Below are positions 34,851-44,811 of a stretch of DNA of 64,000 nucleotides, piece by piece. Positions within the stretch are counted from its first letter, which is position 1; the number at the start of each line of letters is the position of its first letter. The translations under genes and the position numbers were made by a program. The notes below the pieces were generated by a model. It saw nothing but the letters and a program-made list of their open reading frames with translations. It made no database searches and was not told where the DNA came from. The DNA is from Hydractinia symbiolongicarpus (Eukaryota; Cnidaria; Hydrozoa; Anthoathecata; Hydractiniidae), in assembly GCF_029227915.1 (NCBI RefSeq), contig NC_079886.1:19196501-19260500 (forward strand), written 5' to 3'.

Positions 34851-35540
34851 ATGCGGTTAAATTGTATAGCATGTATAGCTGCACTTGTTTTTATACAGGT
34901 TGCTTCGTTACAAAGGATGGACATTGATTTAGATTTTATCCGTCTACCTAATGTCTTCGAACAAAGTATTTTAGCAAGTGGACCTTTTATCAATAAGGCA
35001 GAAGCAAGTCAGCTGGAAAAGGTTAAACCCAGCACATTTCTAAAGCTGTACAATAACAAGACCGTTCTAACCACTAAGGTTTGTAATATTTTCTCAAAGC
35101 ATTTAACTCGCGATTTAAATTGTGGGTTTTAATGAGAAATACCTTATAGATCCTGAACAATGTTGCATATTTTAGGAGTGATATCTATTTTGTTTTCATT
35201 ACAGGCATGCTTAAATAAACTAAAAAAGTTGGTTGATGTTGTTAAGGAAAAGTGGCAACAAAAGTATGCTTTAATACTTGCGAATGGATACATGCCACAA
35301 AAGTCGGCTTATCTACTAGACAATTCGTTACATTACGAGGGTAGAGCGTTGGATATCCAGTTAAAAGAAAGACGTTCAAGTAAGAAGCTCGAAGATGCTG
35401 CTAAACAAAAGACCAAGGATGATAAGATTCACCATCGACTTGCATGGCTCGCTTATTACAAAGCTGGCTTTAACTTTGCTAGACCAAAGAAGACCTTTTA
35501 CGGAGAACTTTTACATGTGTCTTGCAGACGTGACAGATAG
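34851..35540 (+). CDS. Secreted hedgehog N-domain protein without Hint domain (copy D)
   Basis: Two exons: 34,851-35,078 and 35,205-35,540. The intron is only 126 bp (AAG/GTTTGT donor, TTCATTACAG acceptor, phase 0). Product 187 aa. A signal peptide (MRLNCIACIAALVFIQVAS) is followed by an HhN-like domain: IRLPNVFEQSILASGPF, then after the splice ACLNKLKKLV, SLHYEGRALDI, HHRLAWLAYYKAGFNF and ELLHVSCRR. Zinc ligands correspond to H119, D126 and H180; here the first His of the usual HxH pair is Leu178. The acidic residues that bind calcium in bilaterian hedgehogs are not evident. There is no N-terminal CGPG and no C-terminal Gly-Cys-Phe/Hint, so neither lipid modification is expected. The upstream in-frame ATG at 34,698 falls before the TATA box and is rejected as start. 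This is the most diverged and most compact member, and it is transcribed away from gene C. Confidence 0.9.
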
Positions 35541-35743
35541 TCAAACACTTATTTCATGCCAAATATCAACTCTTGTGAGATTATCTATTATCTTAGTACG
35601 CACTTCAATATACACTGTCTATGTAAGAGAATGTTTTAATCAAATATCCCAAAGATGTTTAATATGTTAATATGCACAAAATGATAGCTCATTAAAAAGG
35701 GAACTCTCGCGGCAATAGAGTAATGGCCGTCGTAATTTCGTCA

Positions 35744-35749
35744 AATAAA
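35744..35749 (+). terminator. Candidate polyadenylation signal AATAAA
   Basis: AATAAA about 205 nt after the stop codon of gene D. Confidence 0.4.
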
Positions 35750-35939
35750 GTACGCAATGGTTTCTGGAAATATGAGTTAAATTAAAGAAATGAACGCATT
35801 ATTCAGGCTTTTTTTCAGTGCGAGGGTAACCATGGTACACAATAATAAATTGCTGTTCAGTTTTATTTCATCATACATAAACCTTCTACAAACGCCACCT
35901 TTTTTAAACGTTCTTTCCATAAAAGCATCACCCTCTGCT

Positions 35940-36030
35940 AAATTCTAAAAAAATTAATAAACGCCCCTCTAATTAACGCCTCGTCTAATAGGCGTCCCTC
36001 TAATAGATGCCCCTTAGAAAGGCCGTTTGA
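35940..36030. repeat. Short degenerate tandem repeat
   Basis: Diverged copies of a roughly 15-20-bp unit based on taataaacgccc(c)tc. Similar wording reappears near 51,000-51,050. Confidence 0.5.
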
Positions 36031-37200
36031 TAGAAAAATATTATCAGATGCCTTTTCATGTGTAAAAACAAATGACAAGCGCTTCAATTGTTTTTGCTGT
36101 GGTTATTAGGGTGCAACCTGGCGTCAGGGCTATTCCTATGATTTGATACTGCTTCATAATAGCTCTGATCCAAACTGATGGCAAATACAATTAATTGAAT
36201 GCACGTTTTAAATAAAAATGTCTAGTTATATTTAGTTAATTATAAAGCAAGGCGATGGAGGGCGGAGAGAGAGTGGTGGCACAAAACCACAGACATGCTC
36301 GAAGATGGATTGTACCATAGATATTAGGACCATGGCTATTACAGAGCCGTGTACTGTGAGAATATCACAGGTGTAAAAAAACCCTGGGGACAATATTGAT
36401 TAAGTGATTAATATTTCTTATTATCCTAAAAAAAGCGTAAAAACTTTCTATAAATCTTTTTTTTATTTACTTTGTAATGAAGTTCCAATATTTTATACTT
36501 GTCTTTTCGACTCTTCAACTGTTCGTCTTACACCAAGAAATAATCACATTTTGAAAACTGCCTAAAGGCAACCAGTTATGGGATGGATTGTAAGCGCTTG
36601 GCAAAAGATATTAAACGTTATTATCATCGATTTAGTTAAAGGTTGTGCGTTATATATTTAAATATTAATAATAATAGCAGTAAAGACGACTAAATTGTCG
36701 TTTTAAAGGAAAACAACGAGACTGAAGAGGATCTTTTAAAGGACAAAACAACATTGCGACAACGATAAAGATATAGAAACAAATCCTGTCGTTGAGGATC
36801 CACGAAATTAAGACATTAAAGGAGAAAACGCTTCCTTCAAACTTTGAAATGAAGATGTAAAAGAAGACTTTATTGTTGTTACTTAAAGAACCTTTATAAA
36901 CGACTCTCTCTTTTAAACACCCACTTTAAGAAATGCGCCTGCTTCTTGTGGAAGGAAAAATATACAATAGCAAAAAATAATTTTGTTCCTAGTAGAATTT
37001 GTACTTTTTCCTAGTAGAATTTGGATATTTGTGGTAAATGGAAGGCAGTGTTGGTCAAATACTTTCGTAAACAATGTTTTTTGTTTCTTCCCTTCAGTTA
37101 TCAGAATTCTCATTCTTCCTGAGGGAAAACACGTCGTAGAAAATCGAAATACTATTATTAACTATTAAAATGTTTTACCCACTATAGCCTCTTCAGTTCC
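36031..37200. other. Intergenic, no gene seen
   Basis: A+T-rich sequence. A 25-codon signal-peptide-like ORF starts at about 36,478 (MKFQYFILVFSTLQLF) but stops without a splice donor, so it is not called as a gene. A direct repeat cctagtagaatttg(t/g)a occurs near 36,990-37,025. Confidence 0.45.
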
Positions 37201-37445
37201 TTTTTGGTACTGCTATCAACAAGGGTCCTGTGCAGGGGTCCTAGTGCATTTAAAGCTCCCATTTGAGCTACGAAAGTTGTGGAAGCACAGCAATTGCTCA
37301 ACTAGACAACCTCCTAACATGTCAATCTGATTATCATGCTGTGCGCTAAGCAGAAAGGATAGAATCACACTTTGGTAGTCTCTGGGATGATTTGGTCGGA
37401 GTTCGAACCCAAGACCTCCCGCAAAATTACCAGTTGGTCTAATAA
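37200..37445 (-). mobile_element. tRNA-derived SINE-like element
   Basis: On the minus strand GGGTTCGAACTCC matches the RNA polymerase III box B consensus (GGTTCGANNCC). It lies about 30 nt after a weak box-A-like stretch (tagaccaactgg). A G/C-richer body follows (gttgtctagttgagcaattg). Unusually C/G-balanced for the region. The 3' end is uncertain. Confidence 0.5.
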
Positions 37446-40086
37446 CTTGCATGTCGTTTTAGCCAAATTTTATATTTTACAAGTCAAGTACCTCTTTGGG
37501 ACAGAGTGGTAAGTCTTGTGGCACCTAGCTAGCTAGCTAGCTAGATATATTTTCAATAAGGAAAAAAAAAACTTAAACAAAGTCTAAATAGATGAATAAA
37601 ATGGAATGCTTTCAACGTTTTATATATGTTAGGTAGTTAATTTTTTATAAGCAACCTAGTTGTTAAGACTAGTTTTGAAACCGGGTCAAACATTGAGCAA
37701 CTAACTTACCAACCGTCAGGTCTCACATTTATGCTATGATCCTCTACTTTGCTAGCAAACTTCTCAGTTGAACTTGGCGAAAGCTGACACAGAAACAACA
37801 CGGCGTTTGAAAAGCAATATAGGGTGCTTTAGCGTCCTAAATTCACTAGTGATGAACACAATCCAAAGATCGAATGTCTGGTTCACATTTCCGAACTGTG
37901 TTGGTAAAATACTTTTAGGTGCTAAAAACAACTAGATAAGAAACTTGTGAGCAAAAAATACCCTAGCAATTTAATGCATGACTCGAGAGGTTAAAGATTT
38001 ATCTCCTTGTTTATTACTTAAATATGTTTCTTGTCATATTGTATACATACATTTTTTCTTTGGTTCGTACTTTTTATGAGAATCTTTAACAAGATATGTC
38101 TTACGAATTATTTCATTTCAGTTGCTTATGCATTTTGTGGTGTTTTTTGACATGTAAGTTAACAAAAATTTCTGAATTTTTAAATTTTGATTAAACTAGC
38201 TAGACAGCTACATGTGACTTTTTTGGATGGCTTCCATTAATTTTTATTCCTGTGCTGCTGGTATAGAATAAACAGAATAACTTTTGAACAAGTGTTATGT
38301 GTACGGTAGTTATGCATAACAGACCAACAAATTTTTAAACTTTTTGACAACTAATATGACCATATTAGATTTTAAAAATTGGAAGATGCATTTTTAGCTG
38401 GATCGACTAAAACTACACTCGTGAAGACTACTGGTTTCTTTAAGTAAAAAAAAATGAATGAAAAATAATATTTATTATTTATTAAGGAATGGTTTATTAC
38501 ACCTATCTATGTACATCTCAGCAGGATTTAGGTCTTTTCTCACCTAAGTTGCTAAAATTCATGTTTTCTACTAATGTTTAAAAAGAATTATGCAAAAATA
38601 CCATATTTCATAAAAATATTAACTGCTCGATTCACTATTTTTTTATCACAGTTAGGAATACTGGCATGTTTCAATAATTTCGTATCAAAATCTGTAGTCT
38701 TTAATAGTAAGTGGTTGCATATATTATGACGTGCGAATAAATTATCTATTTTGCTTGTAAACCAATCGCATTACAGTACTCGCCAGTCTGAATCAGGGTT
38801 TTTTCGCCACCGGCCTCGATGTCATAAAAGGTAAGAACCTCTGGGGATAAGGTTGTAAATTGTTCTGATTTTAAGAGATTTTAATGCACAAGTGGTCTCC
38901 AACGCTATGTTTTTTTGTTTTTTATGATATGATTTGTTAAATAAAAGGGTCGTATCGACGAAGTGTGTTGTTAACTTTGATTCAGTATGCCTTGTTGAGA
39001 TATCTCCGCCCACATAATATAATTATAGCTTTAGAGTTCTGTCACAAAGTTGATTCGAATTGGTATGCAACTTATGTTAACAACTTCCTAAACAAATTAG
39101 GAAAAAAAATATTTTTTGCAACAACGAATGCAGCTGATAGTGTACTATATATCTAAAAAAGTCTTGTTCCTCTTTGCGGTTTGTACCCTTGCCAATTTAT
39201 TTTCATCGTGTTTTTAATGTGTATTTAACTATTTTAATATTCTTATTATTATTCGTTTATAGCTATAGATGACGCAACGTGACTGTGGCATAATAAGGTA
39301 ATTTTTTTGGAAAACAATGAACATTCGTGGAATATGACATGTTCTGCTTTGTTTATCGAAGCACACCATATACACCACAGAACACCATAAAAAAGGAAAT
39401 CCATTCAAAGAATAAAACTTTCGTTAGATTTTTTTTTATTACCTTTTGTATTTTGTGTGCGGAAAATTCATAAAGGTAGTTAGGCAATATTCTTTTATAA
39501 AGTGCTGCTTATTTCTGTCCCCCTACGCTTGATTTTAGATTTATTCTTTAAAATTTATCTCAACATAGCACTTGTCTAGTATTAATACAGTCCGTGAATA
39601 TACTTTATTACAGAACCGTAGAAAGAAATTTCGTTTCCAGGGGCTTTTATAGTCTATGGTTTTGTTTAAGGAGAGATTTTTTAAAAAAGCACCTCTAGAT
39701 TAACGGAAATTGCATTAACCACCCAGCCCCCTCCCTCCCCCACTTCATGTTTTCAAATAGCAATGTGTTAAGTAAAAAACGGCCAACAAATTCTTTGGGT
39801 ACTCGTGTTTAAGGGGGATTTCTTTCCTATCATTACCATTTTTACAAAAAAGGTTGACATTGAAAATCATAACTAAATAAGAAGCAAACTTTCGCAACAG
39901 TTAAGGGAAGAGAAAGACAATAAATCTTCGACCAGCAGGAGTATTGCCATAATTCAGTGGACATAGCGATTAGAATAATGACTAAGCTTAAAGCCTTAAT
40001 TCTGTGGTTATTTTCATTTTTTTTAGAACACTTACCACATTAGGAGTCTAGCGTGATCGCAGAATCTTTATGTTATTTTTCTGTTG
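37446..40086. other. Intergenic, no gene seen
   Basis: A+T-rich spacer with a short (AGCT)n run at about 37,525-37,545. An ORF at 38,965-39,156 (+) ends FCHKVDSNWYATYVNNFLNK and could be a stray exon, but nothing recognisable joins it. Confidence 0.45.
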
Positions 40087-40475
40087 CTCAACACCAGGGA
40101 TTCAGAGCTGGTCTAACATCTGAGATTGAGAGCTGGTCTAGCACCAGAGATTGATGGCTTCTAAAACAGTAGACATTGAGAGCTATTTCAACACCAGGGA
40201 TTCAGAGCTGGTCTAACATCTGAGATTGAGAGCTGGTCTAGCACCAGAGATTGATGGCTTCTAAAACAGTAGACATTGAGAGCTATTTCAACACCAGGGA
40301 TTCAGAGCTGCTCTAACATCAGAGATTGAGAGTTGCTCTAATACAAGAGATTGAGAGCTGTTTTAACTAACACCACAGATTCATAGCTGCTCTAACACGA
40401 GAAATTTACAATTGCTTTAACGCGAGATATTGATAGCTGCTCTAACGGCATAGATTGAGAGCTACTTCAATACTG
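40087..40475. repeat. Minisatellite with 100-bp higher-order period
   Basis: A unit of about 25 bp (consensus agagctggtctaacaccagag, then attg) is arranged in blocks of four. Two 100-bp blocks (starting at about 40,091 and 40,191) are almost identical; a third starts at 40,291 and decays into single diverged units up to about 40,475. There are no unique spacers between conserved repeats, so it is not a CRISPR. Confidence 0.9.
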
Positions 40476-41964
40476 ATTAGTGAGAGAAACAAAGGGGAGT
40501 TACAATCTAGTTGCACAACTCATGAGATACTTACAACACTAGGCGTTTGCCTATGGAAAAATCTATGTTTCCCTGGCAGTTTTTTCTACCTATCATCTTT
40601 AGCTGTAGGATAGACCGCAGGCATTACAATGTAGATGGTCCGCCTAAGGCCTGGGAATGCATTTATACAGTGGACGAAAAGGTTTCAGTTAACGGATAGG
40701 CGAGATATCGAGCGCCGAAAGCCTTTGAAGTTTGTGATAGCAAAATACCTGTACCTATTTTCGAAAGTTTATGCTATTAAATGTTTCATTATTAAAATGT
40801 ATTTTAGTTTATAAAGTTTTATATCAAGACAAATATCCAACGGGTTCATATTCATAAACGCGTGTTTATATCTTTAGCTAATAATTACTATCGCTTTATC
40901 TTATTTCGGACATCGGAAAAAAATCACACAAGTAATTGTTTTACAAAACGTGCGCAATTTAAGGAATTCTTGTTTAAACATGCATAATTACATAATTGTT
41001 TTTGAAGCAACAGTAAATGTAAGTTATCCTTGCATATATTTGATTGTAATTAGAGGAAGCAATATAATTGATGAGTAACTTCACATCATGCTGTCATTTT
41101 TTCCTCCTGTTATGACGATTTTGTCTGATTAATCTGTGGAAATAATGTATACTTCATCTGTTCATTGCAACAGCTAATATTTGTCTGATCCTGCTATCTG
41201 TCTCTCGAAGTGATACACTCACATATCTCACCTAAGTAAAATGATTAACTTGATAAGATTCCGAAGTGGAAACCTCAGACTAATTAACATGACTTCAAAA
41301 CAATTTTAATTCAAACAATGACAATGACGTCGTCTTCTCTCATATCAAAAGACAAAAAACCCTGTGGACGAGGGTGATTCGACTCTTTGCGCAAGTGATT
41401 TACTGTGTTTTTTGGAAGTTATAATTCATTCATTCTAAGAGAATGGTGCTGAAGTTTGGACCATTGAGATTAACATTTTTAAATGAATAAAACAAGTCAC
41501 AACAGATTGTGCTAGAATTATTTTTCTCATGAGATGTGTTGTAAAATTTGTTATGTTAGGACTCGAACACAGAAACCTAGAAGAACAAAATTTTTTTTAA
41601 GGACTTCGAATCTTTGGGTTAAGTGGGACTTTCACGAAGCGAATTGTAAATGGCGAATTCAGCGGTGGATTAGCTGCAACATATCTTTTTGATTTTTACG
41701 CGAAACAAAATGCGTGTGGCAAATTTAAAAAAAACACAGACAGTTATTTTTGAAAACTCTGAAGGTTGCTTTCTATTTGATTGAAAGTTTACAGCGAAAC
41801 ATAGCGCTGCGAAAAAGTAGAAACTGCTTGTACTTTGCAGCAAAAGTGAATTTTCAAATAAAAATCAAAACAAACAAAACTACGCATGCTCAGAAATATC
41901 CTTTGTTGTGTGACAGAGAATTTTTATGTATTACGGATATTTTTTGTTATTTTAGTCTCATCTA
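40476..41964. other. Intergenic, no gene seen
   Basis: A+T-rich. A ttcgagtccta stretch near 41,555-41,570 (minus strand) resembles a box B and may mark another decayed SINE. Confidence 0.4.
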
Positions 41965-42235
41965 AATTTTAAATTTGTTTCTTGCCTTGAATTACGCAAA
42001 AATAACAAAAAAAATGTCATCTTGTGTCTGTTATAGATTTTGTCATTTTAGGGCAATGGTTTGACTGATTATCTGTTACATATAGGTTTTTGGTATTATA
42101 GGAAAAGAATAGATAAGGTCTTACGATTTGATATAATGCGTAACAAAGGGGAGGGTGGGTGGATGTTTCTAGATTTGTTATGATGCGTCACAAGGGGTAG
42201 GGTATGACGAGTTTTGGTGTTACGGTCTGGTGTCA
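41965..42235. repeat. Dispersed repeat, copy 2 (pair with 6,720-7,010)
   Basis: Direct-orientation match to 6,720-7,010, with G-rich runs (gggagggtgggtgg) at the same relative place. Confidence 0.6.
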
Positions 42236-43535
42236 ATATATCTGGTCTCGTAAGCGGCTGCTTTAGGAATGTCCTGGAGGAAGATTGGCAGAATACCCAC
42301 TAAATTTTTCTTTTCTTTTTGATTATGCTCTTCTGCTTCATCTCCTTCCCCTTCGACAAGAATAAAAATAGTTTATTTTGTTCACTTATCGAAATTAGTT
42401 GGAATTATCAAAATATTCCACAATAATCTAGCTAAAATAGAGAACAGATCAAAATTCGTTAAGTAAAACTGGACCTAAAATATGAAGGCGATAAAAAATT
42501 CTTGTCGTCGAAAAAAGGACTGGTTCCTTCTTTCCTTTGCTCAATATGCTATCCAATCAGAAAATCAAAGCGGACTTTGAAACATTTAACTCAACGTCAT
42601 TGAAATAAACTTGGAGGAAGTTATATTTATGCTACATATATTTTCTTCAACTTTCTCATCACACTGTGACATAAAATGTTTTGCATATTCCAGTACTTTT
42701 AGAAGATGAAGGTAATGGCAATTGTTTAGAGATCAGGCTTAAATGAGAGAGTGCTTTCTTATAAAGATTAGCACTATAAAGCTGACTAAATCAGAAACAT
42801 ATCTATAGAGCCACTTGAATAAAGTATACGACTACGAAGATTTTTTTAACTGCAAAGTTCCACGAGGGACGCTCATGATACATAGTTTCTGCATCTTTAT
42901 TTCGTGCATCTTTGACCGCATGTTGACATAAAGTAGCGAAATTTACATAAACTCGGATTATTACTATGATTATTCGTGCCATTAAAGCGGCGTTTTTGAT
43001 TACTTACACACCCCCTTTCCCGTCCCTAAATTGGCTCACGGGCAGAGAGACAAACAGTGTGTATCATTATTTTTAATTATTATAGCACTTATAGTCAATT
43101 GTGAATAGCTAAAAAAACTGTCCATGCTAAAGGAATTTAACTTGCTCTAAATGTAAAGAAAAATTACTAGATTAATTATCGCAATTATTAATCGTAAACA
43201 AGACAATATTACGTCATCATGTTAAGAGGAATACTTTTACGGAAGTAAGTCCATGTATACTTTTTTCCGACGCTAAATAATTAATTAATTGACTAACTTA
43301 GCAATTAACTAAATAACACAAGAATGTTAATTAGTTTTTTTCCGCACACAATTAAATATTTTTGAAGTTTCGATTTTCTCTTTAATTAGACGCAGAAATC
43401 TCCTCGATGATAAATCTTAAAAAAAATAAAAGAAGACAAAACATTTAATTCAATTCGACAAATATGTTGTTCCATCCGGCAATAAAGTTACATCATTGGG
43501 GCAGTCAATAGCAAATTAACTTCATTCACCTTACC
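42236..43535. other. Intergenic, no gene seen
   Basis: A+T-rich spacer upstream of the secreted-protein gene. No ORF of note. Confidence 0.5.
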
Positions 43536-43543
43536 TATAAAAG
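43536..43543 (+). promoter_or_regulatory. TATA box of the small secreted-protein gene
   Basis: TATAAAAG 53-60 bp upstream of the chosen ATG (43,596). The earlier ATG at 43,548 lies only a few bases after the box, ahead of any normal transcription start, so it was rejected as translation start. Confidence 0.65.
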
Positions 43544-43595
43544 GAGCATGTTGACAACTTATCAGACAACTTTGGCAGAGGACACCTGCACAAGG

Positions 43596-44811
43596 ATGAA
43601 AACCTCAGGATTGATTTTAGCGATTCTTGCTACCATATTTTGCACAACATGCACGGCTCCATTGAAGCCTTTCTGCAGACGATGGCATGGTAAATGCTAC
43701 GTAAAACCAACACAGAGAGAGAATCTGGACAGGAGAAGAAGTCCTGCTGTGTTGACCACAAGTACTGTTACAGTAACTGACCCTATCAAGGAGAGTAAGT
43801 GAGCAGGTTTTTGATATTTTTTCTCACGTAATGCGCACTGATTTCTAAGCTTTGAAATGTGGGGATAGCAACTTTTATAAAAGTTTTGCATGCGACATAT
43901 AATTATACAGAAAAACTGCATATAACAGGGTATATAATTAACTCTAAAGTTCTAAGAAAAAACTCATGCATCGGAATTCAGAATATAATTTAGACTATCA
44001 GTCAAACAAAATTATTATGTTATTCCTTTAGCAACTTTATCAACCGTTGTTACGACAACAAGAAAGCCACAGCCTCGTCGAAAATATTGGTTTACGGAAA
44101 TTATATATGGTAAGCTTTGATTTTATTACTCGATTAGCATGTAACACCAAGATGTAGTGTTCTCCCATTCTCTTTAACGCAGGGGCAGTAAACACAGAAT
44201 ACGAATACTAAGTGTAGAACACAGCAGTGTTTATTTATATTATAATTCAAGCTATCTGTTTGTAAGACAAAGCAGTTCTTTTTTTTAAAAAAAAACAGAG
44301 GATTTTGTAATTAAAATATTAAGAAAATTGAGTAGCAAGGTGGGTTGACTTTTTGTAAGTTGATTTTCACATTTTTTCAAAACATTTTGCTATTCCTGAA
44401 ATCCAGCTACGTTTAGGGAAAAAATAATTGCAAAAAAAACATTGCGGACGAAAGGTTTGCTGAAATAAAGATTACTAAATTTGTGCAAACCTTTCTTCCC
44501 TTAAGGTACTTCTTTTTACTTATATCCCCCGTTTTTGTACATAATGTTCTACATAAATTAATTCTACCAATCAATTCTAGCATGCATAGTCTGATGAAGA
44601 CCTCCAATACGGAGGTCGAAATATTACATAAAAATATATATGCTAAACGACCATGTGTATGTTTCTTTAAAGTAGTTCTACCAAAGTAATTTTATCTCAA
44701 GCTAAAAGTAGAGCTTGTTTATCAATAAATTAAATATTTTTTTTCTGTTTAGCTAATAAGACATTCAAAAAGTTGATGCTTGATAGATGGAAGGAGCACA
44801 TACTGTTTTAA
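43596..44811 (+). CDS. Small secreted protein, three exons, family not recognised
   Basis: Exons 43,596-43,794, 44,032-44,109 and 44,753-44,811, with GTAAGT and GTAAGC donors, TTTAG acceptors, and phases 1 and 1. They join to an ORF of exactly 111 aa. A clear signal peptide (MKTSGLILAILATIFCTTCT) is followed by a short basic segment with two cysteines (FCRRWHGKCYVK, possibly one disulphide), an RRR site, a Thr/Val-rich stretch (VLTTSTVTVT and STVVTTTRK, likely O-glycosylated), a second basic site (PRRKYWF) and a Lys-rich amphipathic end (KTFKKLMLDRWKEHILF). Di- and tribasic sites would allow processing into smaller cationic peptides; this is inference. I do not recognise the family. A neuropeptide-like precursor or host-defence peptide are possibilities without direct support. 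ATTAAA at about 45,030 and AATAAA at 45,425 are candidate poly-A signals. Confidence 0.72.
44581..44645 (+). ncRNA. Hammerhead-ribozyme-like motif in intron 2
   Basis: Core CTGATGA (44,591-44,597), a 7-bp stem II (GACCTCC 44,599-44,605 with GGAGGTC 44,611-44,617, loop AATAC) and GAAA (44,618-44,621) occur in hammerhead order. Flanking GCATA (44,584-44,588) can pair with TATGC (about 44,639-44,643) as stem I, and TATT/AATA as a short stem III. One extra A between CTGATGA and stem II, and unpaired bases at the base of stem I, depart from the consensus, so activity is doubtful. Such short hammerheads occur in Penelope-like elements and retrozymes. Confidence 0.45.

Noticed and set aside
16726-35540. 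Reading the second exons as bacterial VanX/DD-peptidase contamination
   Set aside because: The exons have animal splice sites, a matching signal-peptide exon, hedgehog-specific motifs N-terminal to the zinc site, and local base composition.
36478-36555. Short signal-peptide-like ORF (MKFQYFILVFSTLQLF)
   Set aside because: Stops after 25 codons with no splice donor or downstream exon found.
37200-37445. Genuine tRNA gene on the minus strand
   Set aside because: A box B is clear, but no cloverleaf with acceptor and anticodon stems could be folded; a SINE-like element fits better.
40087-40475. Possible CRISPR array
   Set aside because: Repeats follow each other without unique spacers, no cas gene is present and the genome is animal; it is a minisatellite.
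43548-43595. Upstream ATG of the small secreted-protein gene
   Set aside because: Too close to the TATA box to be in the mRNA; the ATG at 43,596 opens a proper signal peptide.
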